From: Candidatus Cloacimonadota bacterium
GTDB taxonomy: Bacteria; Cloacimonadota; Cloacimonadia; Cloacimonadales; TCS61
Assembly: GCA_030596265.1 (NCBI GenBank)
Contig: JAUVKM010000140.1
Coordinates: forward strand, 1-6,102
Direction of reading: 5' to 3'
Length of the DNA: 6,102 bases
Shown: one piece after another, positions 1 through 6,102 of the stretch
Numbering within the stretch: position 1 is the first letter of the stretch
How the letters are laid out: the number at the start of each line of letters is the position of its first letter
Made by a program: the position numbers and the translations under genes
The notes under the pieces: model-generated
The model's input: the letters and a program-made list of their open reading frames with translations, nothing else
The model's database searches: none
What the model was told of the DNA's origin: nothing

Positions 1-1331
1 GGATCACCTCGAAAATCACTGCTCATTTTGTCTATCTCATCCATCATAATAAGTGGGTTTGTAGTTCCGGCTTTCTTCATACTTTGAATTATCACGCCCG
101 GAAGTGCACCAACATAAGTTCTACGGTGACCTCTTATCTCAGCTTCATCTCGAACTCCACCCAGAGATAATCTTACAAATTTTCTATCCATGGCGCGTGC
201 AATTGATTTTCCTAAAGAAGTTTTTCCAACTCCCGGAGGACCAACAAAACACAATATTTGTCCTTTTACTTTCTCTGCCAGCTTAACCACAGCGAGGTAT
301 TCCAAAATGCGTTCTTTAACTTTTACTAACCCGTAATGATCTTCATCTAATATATTTTGAGCAATATTAAGATCGAATTCTTTTAACTTGGGATCATCCC
401 ACGGGAGATCTAAGATCCAGGTAAGATAAGTATGTGTTACAGAATATTCCGGAGAATAGGAATTCATATGAGCAAAGCGTTCAAGTTCTCCTTCTGCTTT
501 CTTTTTTGCCTGATCACTTAAGTTTGCTTTTTCAACTTTCTTCTTGAATTCAAGCAATTCTGTTTTATCTTCTTTGGTTATACCAAGTTCTTTATGAATA
601 GCCTTAAGTTGCTCATTTAAGTAATACTCACGCTGTAATTTACTGAGCTTGCTCTTCACAGTGCCGTCTATCTTATACTCCAGTTTTAATATTTGAATTT
701 CTTCGATAACAATTCTATACAATTGGGAAATTGATTCGAAAAGATCACTCAATTCAAAGAGTTGTTGTTTTTTTGTTATATCTAGCTGGATATTCGAAAG
801 TGCATAATAAAAAAATTCATCTGCATTTTCGGCATCACTAAGCGGTATCATCGCTTCTTCCGGAATTGATTTATTAAGATTAACATAGCTTTTAAAAGCT
901 TTTCTGAAAGAGCGTAATAATGCTTCACTCTCTAATTCTTTTTCCGAAAGTACTTTATCCTGAACTATATAATTTGCAGTTAAATATTTTTTGTTTCTGC
1001 GATATTTTTCTATCAATACTCGCTTTTCACCTTCAACAAGTAATCTCATATTTCCATCAGGAAGCTTCATTGTCTGCAGTATAGTGCAGATAGTTCCATA
1101 ACGATATAGATCCCTAGTTTTCGGATCTTCGTCCGTTAAAGCCTCATATTTCTGAGTTACACAGATTATCATTTTATCACTTATTAAAGCTGTTTCTGCA
1201 GCATGAATAGAGAGTTCTCTGCCAACTAGAAGCGGTGTTATTGTATTGGGAGCCAGAAGTAAATTCCTGAGTGGAATTACAGGTAAAGTTCCCGAATTAT
1301 TCTTATTTAATGTTACATCTTTTTCAACCAT
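1..1331 (-). CDS. lon: ATP-dependent protease Lon, N-terminal 443 residues (3' end beyond window)
   Basis: Lon is a cytoplasmic homo-hexameric AAA+ serine protease that unfolds and degrades damaged and regulatory proteins. The visible part begins MVEKDVTLNK and shows the N-terminal LON substrate-binding domain (about residues 12-205, with PVIPLRN, LLVGRE and the KLPDG...LVEGEKR block). A helical/coiled-coil region follows, with the family signature REYYLNEQLKAIHKELG at 234-250 and LPW at 309-311. The AAA+ module then carries Walker A GPPGVGKT (364-371, Lys370) and Walker B IMMDEID (Asp431, Glu432). These positions lie about eight residues after those of E. coli Lon. The frame runs intact off the left edge at the conserved SSDFRGD, so the sensor/arginine-finger region and the Ser-Lys protease domain are not visible. 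The ATG at 1331 is supported by a strong ribosome binding site and by the usual Lon N-terminal length. No frameshift or missing motif is seen in the visible part. Confidence 0.97.
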   Translation of the reverse strand, partial: MVEKDVTLNKNNSGTLPVIPLRNLLLAPNTITPLLVGRELSIHAAETALISDKMIICVTQKYEALTDEDPKTRDLYRYGTICTILQTMKLPDGNMRLLVEGEKRVLIEKYRRNKKYLTANYIVQDKVLSEKELESEALLRSFRKAFKSYVNLNKSIPEEAMIPLSDAENADEFFYYALSNIQLDITKKQQLFELSDLFESISQLYRIVIEEIQILKLEYKIDGTVKSKLSKLQREYYLNEQLKAIHKELGITKEDKTELLEFKKKVEKANLSDQAKKKAEGELERFAHMNSYSPEYSVTHTYLTWILDLPWDDPKLKEFDLNIAQNILDEDHYGLVKVKERILEYLAVVKLAEKVKGQILCFVGPPGVGKTSLGKSIARAMDRKFVRLSLGGVRDEAEIRGHRRTYVGALPGVIIQSMKKAGTTNPLIMMDEIDKMSSDFRGD

Positions 1332-1335
1332 TTAT

Positions 1336-1340
1336 CCTCC
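1336..1340 (-). promoter_or_regulatory. Shine-Dalgarno sequence of lon
   Basis: On the minus strand GGAGG is followed by ATAA and then the ATG at 1331, within TTGGAGGATAAATGG. It is a near-perfect anti-16S match. The 4-base gap is slightly short but functional in many bacteria. It fixes the lon start and contrasts with the patatin gene, which has no clear site. Confidence 0.85.
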
Positions 1341-1376
1341 AACGATAATGTAGAAAAAAAATCCCTATATTAAAGG

Positions 1377-1395
1377 TCAATAAATAATTTATTGA
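1377..1395. promoter_or_regulatory. 19-bp perfect palindrome upstream of lon (possible operator)
   Basis: TCAATAAAT-A-ATTTATTGA has two perfect 9-base arms around a single central A. It lies 46 bases before the lon start codon, in the zone where a lon promoter would be expected. Odd-centred symmetry with TCAA/TTGA ends suits a site for a dimeric repressor or activator, but the arms do not match a regulator box I can name. As RNA it would make only a weak A-U hairpin, so a DNA-binding role is the likelier one. Chance symmetry in A/T-rich DNA remains possible. Confidence 0.35.
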
Positions 1396-1410
1396 TATTA
1401 GATAATCTAT

Positions 1411-1440
1411 AGAATAAGAAAGACAGATCAGTGATCTGTC
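1411..1440 (-). terminator. Probable rho-independent terminator after the patatin-like gene
   Basis: GACAGATCA-G-TGATCTGTC at 1422-1440 is a perfect 19-bp palindrome. As RNA it folds into an 8-bp stem with a 3-base loop. Reading leftward it is followed by TTTCTTATTCT, a T-rich though interrupted tract. It lies 123 bases after the patatin stop codon and before the likely lon promoter region. The stem has only half G/C pairs and the tract is imperfect, so termination may be weak. The same sequence could instead be a protein-binding palindrome or part of a dispersed repeat. Confidence 0.5.
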
Positions 1441-1447
1441 ACTACTG

Positions 1448-1498
1448 ACCTTGAAAATGCTTCTGTTAAAACTTCTTCTTGCTTAGTACTTTCAAGGT
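1448..1498. repeat. 51-base imperfect palindrome, copy 1 (REP-like hairpin)
   Basis: The left arm ACCTTGAAAATGCT (1448-1461) pairs with the right arm AGTACTTTCAAGGT (1485-1498). Thirteen of 14 positions pair (one G-U in RNA), with a single A/C mismatch at the tenth position, around a 23-base centre. The outer nine bases, ACCTTGAAA/TTTCAAGGT, are perfect. It has the same total length and related arms as the palindrome at 1506-1556, from which it is separated by seven bases. It lacks a T-tract, so it is not a typical terminator. It lies in the 3' untranslated region of the patatin-like gene. Confidence 0.6.
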
Positions 1499-1504
1499 AC
1501 AACC

Positions 1505-1557
1505 AACCCTGAAAGTGTTAACTGTAAGAATATTTTGAAAGAAACGCTTGCAGGGTT
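1505..1557. repeat. 51-base imperfect palindrome, copy 2 (REP-like hairpin)
   Basis: The left arm ACCCTGAAAGTGTT (1506-1519) pairs with the right arm AACGCTTGCAGGGT (1543-1556). Thirteen of 14 positions pair (one G-U in RNA), with one mismatch at the seventh position. The flanking A1505/T1557 adds a further pair. The 51-base core equals copy 1 in length, and the arms share the consensus ACCYTGAAARTGYT. The element starts six bases after the patatin stop codon. It could protect the 3' end of that mRNA, or be part of a dispersed intergenic repeat family. Confidence 0.6.
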
Positions 1558-1563
1558 TCCCTT

Positions 1564-3699
1564 CTATCTTCTTGAAAACTCGAATGGATCGAAATTATGT
1601 CCAAAAGAGAAATAGAAATATTTCTCTTCAGCTTCATCCATAGCAGCACCAACTCTTAAAGATCCTAAGAAAGTTTTGTATCCCAGTTTAATTCCTACAG
1701 CTTTTAAAAAATCATCTTCAGGGGTCCAGTAATCTATATCTCCGAGCTGCAACACGTTGAACTGTATGTCACAGAAAAGATTTTTTATTGGATTAAATCT
1801 CATTGCTATCGTATTGATCTTATAAATTGCAGCACTTTTCTCTGCCGGATAAAGCCCCATAAAGCTATCAATTCCACCAATATAGAACGGATCGAATTCC
1901 TCTTCCTTACTATCAAAATGAGAACCGTATTCAAATTGATATTTTACAGAAAAACTATTACCAAATGGCATCAGCATTCTCAGTTTAGAATAAAATTTCT
2001 TATTCCCTACTTCGCTATAAACTCCCTCTCTTGCAGTAGAAAGTTTTGCCAAGAATTGTACCCCATGCATAGGGAAAATAAAATCATTTAAACTTTCATG
2101 ATAAAGCTTGATACCCACTCCGGAAGAATAAAACTCACTATTCTCAAATTCACCAATGTGCTTATACAATCTGGATCTATAACTGTAACCATAAAGCTCA
2201 GCTACAATAGAGTTTCTTGCGTAAAATCCGACACCGGAAGTTGCACCATATTCCACAGAATACACACTGTTTGTTTTAGTATGATCCTCTCCATAAGAAT
2301 AAAGTTTTTGTTCTTTAGCATATGGGAAAGCTCTAAAATAAATTCCCCAGTGTTTACCAAAATTCTTAACATAATCCACATTTAATTCATTTTTATCACC
2401 AATTTGAGCATTTATCAACAATTTTGAATTATGCTGAATATAATTATTTAATTCTAGTGTTAGCCCAACAACTACTTCTTGATCTGTATTGGAAGAAAGA
2501 GCAAGACCAAGACGTTTTCTATTTTTTTCTTTAACCTTCAAGATCAGCTCGTATTCTTCATTTCTATAATTGATTACGGGATAAATATATTTAAAATATT
2601 GAGAGTTATATGCTCCATTTATAGCTTGAAGAATTTCCTTTTTAGAATATGAAGAACTCGTATTTAAGCCGACATATTCCTTTATCTTTGCATTACTTAG
2701 ATGTTCATTGCCAACAACCGAAATTTTAATAAATTTTATCTTGTTTGGGGGTGCTTCTAAATATTCTTTTTCCTTTCTTTTAGGAAGTTCTTTTAATTCT
2801 TCAATATACTCAAGTGCAGCAATTTCACCAAGATCAATTATTTTTTTTATGTTATTAAAATTATAATTGGAAAGCGTAGATAATTCCGGTTGGATCAAAA
2901 TATCACAAAGGTCGATAGATTTTTTTACGTTATCGGTCATACTGAAATTAATTGTCTGATCTAAAACTTTTATAAGATTATTTAGATTTTCTTTAGATCT
3001 TAGCTCTGAACTCAACTGAAAACCAATAATTATATCAGCACCCATCTCCTTCACAATTTCAGAAGGCAAATTTGCTCTGATACCACCATCAATGTAGAGT
3101 TCACCATCTAATTTCATAGGTTCCAATATGGAAGGTGCAGACATAGAAGCACGCATTACTTCATGAAGATTACCTTTATCAAAAACTTTCATCTCCCCCG
3201 TTATAATATTTGTAGCTACACATTTAAATTCTATTGGGAGTTCATTCAAGTTGTTGATATTTGAAGCTGTATATGTGTAATCAAAAAGTGTATTTATTAA
3301 TTTAGAGCCGGAGAACAAAGCTTCGGGAAGCCCCGGACGGAATCTGTCATCAAGATCAAAATAATAATTGGCATAAGGCATCCATCTTTTCTGCCCGATA
3401 TAAAGATCTTCCCTTGATACAGCTTCATTAAAGATATTATCAAAATCATTTTTGAGTATCATCTCTTCAATTTCTATGGCAGAATATCCCATGGCATATA
3501 ATCCACCGACGACTGCACCCATACTTGTACCTACAATGTAATCAACTTTAATGTTAAGCTCATCGATTACTTTTAGAATGCCGATGTGAGCTAACCCGCG
3601 AGCGCCACCTCCGCTTAAAGCTAATCCAACTTTCTCTTCTGACTGCAGAGAGATTACAGTTATCATGATCATCAAAATTAATATATATTTACTTTTCAT
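1564..3699 (-). CDS. Patatin-like phospholipase with POTRA and BamA-type barrel (type Vd autotransporter-like outer-membrane protein)
   Basis: The protein has 711 residues. Residues 1-20 are a signal peptide (KSK, a hydrophobic core, SLQS, then EEK) with no lipobox Cys. The patatin hydrolase domain spans about 22-290. It has the oxyanion loop GGGARG (30-35), nucleophile elbow GTSMG (57-61, Ser59) and DGG (204-206, Asp204), so the Ser-Asp dyad is complete and an active lipid acyl hydrolase is expected. A charged linker (about 300-320) leads to one POTRA domain (about 321-393, with VVGNEHLS and KEILQAI). A BamA/surface-antigen beta-barrel follows (about 396-703). This order matches Pseudomonas PlpD and Fusobacterium FplA, whose barrel anchors or exports the lipase. 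The barrel ends with the aromatic strand YFYFSFGHNF (694-703), then an eight-residue tail DPFEFSRR. The ATG at 3699 gives the signal peptide its basic start, whereas Met10 and Met12 would remove it. No clear Shine-Dalgarno site precedes the start. The substrate and whether the lipase is released are unknown. Confidence 0.93.
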   Translation of the reverse strand: MKSKYILILMIMITVISLQSEEKVGLALSGGGARGLAHIGILKVIDELNIKVDYIVGTSMGAVVGGLYAMGYSAIEIEEMILKNDFDNIFNEAVSREDLYIGQKRWMPYANYYFDLDDRFRPGLPEALFSGSKLINTLFDYTYTASNINNLNELPIEFKCVATNIITGEMKVFDKGNLHEVMRASMSAPSILEPMKLDGELYIDGGIRANLPSEIVKEMGADIIIGFQLSSELRSKENLNNLIKVLDQTINFSMTDNVKKSIDLCDILIQPELSTLSNYNFNNIKKIIDLGEIAALEYIEELKELPKRKEKEYLEAPPNKIKFIKISVVGNEHLSNAKIKEYVGLNTSSSYSKKEILQAINGAYNSQYFKYIYPVINYRNEEYELILKVKEKNRKRLGLALSSNTDQEVVVGLTLELNNYIQHNSKLLINAQIGDKNELNVDYVKNFGKHWGIYFRAFPYAKEQKLYSYGEDHTKTNSVYSVEYGATSGVGFYARNSIVAELYGYSYRSRLYKHIGEFENSEFYSSGVGIKLYHESLNDFIFPMHGVQFLAKLSTAREGVYSEVGNKKFYSKLRMLMPFGNSFSVKYQFEYGSHFDSKEEEFDPFYIGGIDSFMGLYPAEKSAAIYKINTIAMRFNPIKNLFCDIQFNVLQLGDIDYWTPEDDFLKAVGIKLGYKTFLGSLRVGAAMDEAEEKYFYFSFGHNFDPFEFSRR

Positions 3700-3708
3700 A
3701 AACTAACC

Positions 3709-3740
3709 AAAAAAAGACGAGGTTTGCACCCCGTCTTTTT
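3709..3740 (-). terminator. Rho-independent terminator after the pyrophosphatase gene
   Basis: Reading leftward, GACGGGG (3735-3729) pairs with CCTCGTC (3722-3716) around the loop TGCAAA. This gives seven pairs including one G-U. Flanking A5 and T7 tracts can extend the stem to 12 pairs, and the T7 tract (3715-3709) is a good release signal. It begins 21 bases after the pyrophosphatase stop codon. Its T-tract ends only nine bases before the patatin start codon, which is unusually tight. Because A-tracts flank both sides it could also act rightward, but no gene reads that way here. Confidence 0.85.
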
Positions 3741-3746
3741 ATTATA
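3741..3746 (-). promoter_or_regulatory. Perfect TATAAT -10 box, candidate patatin-gene promoter
   Basis: TATAAT lies on the minus strand inside GTAAGATATAATAAAAAG, in the 62-base gap between the pyrophosphatase stop and the patatin start. Transcription would begin about seven bases on, at the first bases of the terminator stem, giving a leader of roughly 35 bases that is almost entirely that hairpin. No good -35 hexamer stands 16-18 bases upstream (CAGAAT at 17) and there is no extended -10 TG. In A/T-rich DNA a single hexamer is modest evidence. It is nevertheless the only place in this gap with room for a promoter. Confidence 0.35.
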
Positions 3747-3761
3747 TCTTACAAAACTGTA

Positions 3762-6102
3762 TTATTCTGTAACATCCAATTCTGTAGATTCTTCTTCAAT
3801 TTCGTCTTTAATGATTGTTTCATCAATTTTTTTCTCAATTTTCTTCTCAATTACTTTATCCTCTTTTGTCCCACTATAAACAGCTTCGATCATCGGTGAA
3901 TAAGCAACAATGAGACCAGCGAAGACAATACTTACCATGCTCATTAATTTAATCAAGATATTAATTGAAGGACCGGCCGTATCTTTGAACGGATCTCCCA
4001 CTGTGTCACCAACAACAGCAGCTTTGTGAAAGTCTGAACCTTTACCGCCATGTTGTCCTGCTTCAATATATTTTTTAGCATTATCCCAGGCACCACCGGC
4101 ATTGTTCATCATGATCGCCAGCACTAAACCTGTAGATAATCCACCGGCAAGAAGTCCCATAACACCACCTACACCCAGTATCAATCCGATAACTATAGGA
4201 GTAAGAATTCCCAATATAGCAGGAGCAACCATCTCTCTTTGTGCTCCAACAGTAGATATCTTAACACATTTAGCATATTCCGGTTCGGCTGTACCTTCCA
4301 TAATTCCAGGAATCTCACGGAATTGACGACGAACTTCTGCTACCATCTCTCCTGCTACCTTTCCAACCGCTTTCATTGTGAAAGCTGCAAAAACGAAAGT
4401 AACCATCGAGCCCATAAATATTCCAACTAAAAATTTAGGATTCATCAGGTTAATTGAGTAATAATTCATGAAATCTGCTATTGTAGCTTTGGCTGTCTCT
4501 ACTGCAAAAATCTCACCATTTGCCATCTCTATGTTCATTAATATCTCGCTAGTCTTCAAACCAGCCTTTTCACCAATTAATATCAAACCTGTTCTCACTT
4601 CTTCCAGATATGCAGCCAATAGAGCCATTGCTGTAAGTGCTGCGGAACCGATTGCAAAACCTTTTCCTGTTGCAGCCGTAGTGTTTCCTAAACTGTCTAG
4701 GGCATCGGTTCTTTTACGAACTTCTTCAGATAATTTACTCATCTCAGCGTTTCCGCCGGCATTGTCGGCAACCGGACCAAAAGCATCCATAGCTAGAGTA
4801 ACCCCCAATGTAGCCAGCATTCCCACAGCTCCAAAACCAATTCCGTACAATCCTAATTCGGGAATTGTGAAACCTTTACTCACACTGAAAGCAGCCATAA
4901 TAGCAATACCAATAATTATTACTGGAGCCGCTGTTGATTTCATTCCCACAGCCAATCCATCAATAATAACCGTAGCAGGACCATACTCACCCTGCTTGGC
5001 AATACCCCTGGTGGGAGCATAAGCAGTGGAAGTGGAACGTTCTGTAAAATAACCTATTAAAATTCCTGCAAAAAGCCCAATCATACTGGCAAGGAATATG
5101 CCAAATGAATATTCTGCAGGAAGCATAATTTTAGTTACAAAATAGGCAACAATTGCAATGAGAATCGAGCTGCCATATACTCCTCTATTCAAGGCAAACA
5201 TCAATTCTTTTGTTCCGGCATTCTCCTTGGTGGAGACCAAATAAATACCAATTATAGAAAGAAAAGCACCAACACCGGCAAGAACCATTGGGGCAGTAAC
5301 GAACTTGATAGCCCAATCAGACATTTCAACAGAACCATGTCCAAAGATTTGACTTACTGCCGCCATTCCAAGTGCTGCTGTTGCCAATATTGAACCAGCA
5401 TAAGATTCATAGAGATCGGCACCCATTCCCGCAACATCGCCAACATTATCACCCACGTTATCAGCGATAGTAGCAGGATTACGTGGATCATCTTCAGGAA
5501 TTCCTGCTTCAACTTTTCCTACCAGGTCTGCTCCAACGTCAGCAGCTTTGGTATAAATTCCTCCACCAAGACGAGCAAAAAGTGCCTGTGTAGAAGCACC
5601 CATTCCAAAACTAAGCATGATAACAGTAATTGTGTGTAATGTCATCTCAGGATGAGTTTTGCTCCACCATACAAGTGCATAAAACCAGGCTGAAATATCA
5701 ATCAAAGCCAAACCAACCACAACTAACCCCATCACGCCGCCAGCACGAAAAGCAACTTTCAGCCCTTTGTTTAAGCTAACAGAAGCTCCTTGAGCAGTTC
5801 TGTTCGATGCCAGCGTTGCAGTGTTCATTCCTATCCAACCTGCCAATCCGCTAAAAAAACCACCAGTCAAGAATGCCCAGGGAATCAATGGATGAAGAAC
5901 TTTTAGTACCCAAGCCATAATATTGAAGATTATAAAGGCTACGAGAAAGAAAATTCCTACGCCTTTATATTGTTGTTTCAAATAAGCAAATGAACCATCC
6001 CTCACATGCTTGGCAATTGTCTGCATCGTTTCATTACCGGGGTCTTCTTTTTTTACTCCTAAGTAAAAAATATAAGCAAAAATTAAAGCGGTAATCGCTC
6101 CT
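3762..6102 (-). CDS. hppA: Membrane-bound, K+-dependent ion-translocating pyrophosphatase (N-terminus beyond window)
   Basis: This integral membrane enzyme hydrolyses pyrophosphate to pump H+ or Na+ across the inner membrane. The frame is open to the right edge. Before the Met at 6026 the 25 codons [18 protein letters not shown]...GNET continue a typical first membrane helix, so that Met is internal and the true start lies outside. Counting from it, the protein shows [11 protein letters not shown] (163-173), DDPRN (179-183), DNVGDNVGD (189-197), DNAGGNAEM (421-429), [11 protein letters not shown] (641-651) and [15 protein letters not shown] (673-687). These are the acidic and Lys residues that bind Mg-pyrophosphate. 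GNTTAAT (447-453) has Ala where potassium-independent enzymes have Lys. Glu207 in GADLYESY sits as in Thermotoga Na+-pumping enzymes, so Na+ transport is plausible but not settled. The insertion at about 478-525 resembles that of Bacteroidetes homologues. The last 35 residues form a charged tail not needed for the family fold. A terminator follows closely. Confidence 0.96.
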   Translation of the reverse strand, partial: GAITALIFAYIFYLGVKKEDPGNETMQTIAKHVRDGSFAYLKQQYKGVGIFFLVAFIIFNIMAWVLKVLHPLIPWAFLTGGFFSGLAGWIGMNTATLASNRTAQGASVSLNKGLKVAFRAGGVMGLVVVGLALIDISAWFYALVWWSKTHPEMTLHTITVIMLSFGMGASTQALFARLGGGIYTKAADVGADLVGKVEAGIPEDDPRNPATIADNVGDNVGDVAGMGADLYESYAGSILATAALGMAAVSQIFGHGSVEMSDWAIKFVTAPMVLAGVGAFLSIIGIYLVSTKENAGTKELMFALNRGVYGSSILIAIVAYFVTKIMLPAEYSFGIFLASMIGLFAGILIGYFTERSTSTAYAPTRGIAKQGEYGPATVIIDGLAVGMKSTAAPVIIIGIAIMAAFSVSKGFTIPELGLYGIGFGAVGMLATLGVTLAMDAFGPVADNAGGNAEMSKLSEEVRKRTDALDSLGNTTAATGKGFAIGSAALTAMALLAAYLEEVRTGLILIGEKAGLKTSEILMNIEMANGEIFAVETAKATIADFMNYYSINLMNPKFLVGIFMGSMVTFVFAAFTMKAVGKVAGEMVAEVRRQFREIPGIMEGTAEPEYAKCVKISTVGAQREMVAPAILGILTPIVIGLILGVGGVMGLLAGGLSTGLVLAIMMNNAGGAWDNAKKYIEAGQHGGKGSDFHKAAVVGDTVGDPFKDTAGPSINILIKLMSMVSIVFAGLIVAYSPMIEAVYSGTKEDKVIEKKIEKKIDETIIKDEIEEESTELDVTE
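3816..3851 (-). repeat. 12-bp tandem repeat (three units) in the pyrophosphatase tail
   Basis: Reading leftward, the units ATTGAGAAGAAA, ATTGAGAAAAAA and ATTGATGAAACA follow each other without gaps and encode [12 protein letters not shown]. The first two units differ at one base, and the third differs from the second at three. The unit is a multiple of three, so gain or loss of copies would keep the frame. The repeat builds the centre of the charged C-terminal tail of the pyrophosphatase. Confidence 0.75.

Noticed and set aside
104..286. A 60-codon rightward open frame opposite lon
   Set aside because: It overlaps the Lon AAA+ core on the other strand, including Walker A at 219-242, and has no independent support.
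1347..1380. A lon promoter from TTGACC (1375-1380) with TACATT (1347-1352) on the minus strand
   Set aside because: The TTGACC box is good, but the spacer of 22 bases is too long. The alternative TAATAT at 1367-1372 has only a weak -35 (TCAATA). No pairing is convincing enough to annotate.
1448..1557. Reading the two 51-base palindromes as a CRISPR array or as insertion-sequence ends
   Set aside because: There are only two imperfect copies with diverged centres, no regular spacers, no transposase fragment and no target-site duplication.
2098..2385. A 95-codon rightward open frame antisense to the patatin-like barrel region
   Set aside because: It mirrors codons of the real gene, lacks any family motif, and the minus-strand barrel translation is continuous and coherent.
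4102..4430. Two overlapping rightward open frames (4102-4326 and 4239-4430) opposite hppA
   Set aside because: Both are shadows of the conserved pyrophosphatase sequence and overlap each other in different frames.
4468..5022. A 184-codon rightward open frame antisense to the pyrophosphatase gene
   Set aside because: It lies wholly opposite highly conserved hppA coding sequence. Its Ala/Pro/Ile-rich translation is typical of antisense reading of a membrane protein. It shows no recognisable domain.
6024..6026. ATG at 6026 as the start of the pyrophosphatase
   Set aside because: The frame stays open to the window edge. The upstream codons encode the end of the first membrane helix and the loop expected in this family, so this Met is internal.
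1..6102. tRNA, rRNA, riboswitch or phage/mobile genes
   Set aside because: Almost all of the window is covered by three conserved genes. The two spacers contain no cloverleaf, known riboswitch core or mobile-element gene that I can recognise.

Overview
The window carries three genes, all read leftward (minus strand). In order of transcription they are a membrane-bound ion-pumping pyrophosphatase (hppA-type, cut by the right edge), a patatin-like outer-membrane protein, and the ATP-dependent protease Lon (lon, cut by the left edge). All three identifications rest on intact family motifs read from the translation. The DNA is clearly A+T rich, and the patatin protein needs an outer membrane, so the source is a Gram-negative (diderm) bacterium. 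The pyrophosphatase resembles those of anaerobes in the Bacteroidetes/Cloacimonadota/Marinimicrobia area, but the window has no marker that fixes the phylum, so this placement is only an inference.

Right part (3762-6102): the pyrophosphatase lacks only its extreme N-terminus. It keeps all the acidic pyrophosphate/Mg motifs and has the Ala that marks potassium-dependent enzymes. It ends in an unusual Lys/Glu-rich tail encoded partly by a 12-bp tandem repeat. The gene is followed after 21 bases by a strong hairpin with a T-tract.

Middle (1564-3699): a complete 711-residue protein with signal peptide, patatin lipase domain, one POTRA domain and a BamA-like barrel, which is the architecture of type Vd secretion (PlpD/FplA). 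Its start codon sits only 9 bases after the hairpin that ends the pyrophosphatase gene. A perfect TATAAT box lies directly before that hairpin, so the hairpin may serve both as terminator of the upstream gene and as the 5' end of the patatin mRNA.

Left part (1-1563): a 232-base spacer separates the patatin gene from lon. It is densely structured. It holds two consecutive 51-base imperfect palindromes with related arms, a 19-bp palindrome followed by a T-rich stretch (probable terminator), an A/T-only-centred 19-bp palindrome upstream of lon (possible operator), and a strong Shine-Dalgarno sequence for lon. Lon is visible to just past its Walker B motif.

The three genes have no obvious shared pathway. 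They cover membrane energetics, cell-surface lipolysis and cytoplasmic protein quality control, and the two spacers both look like transcription-unit boundaries. The coding content is ordinary. The non-coding spacers hold the most unusual signals, and I see no evidence of a wholly new system.
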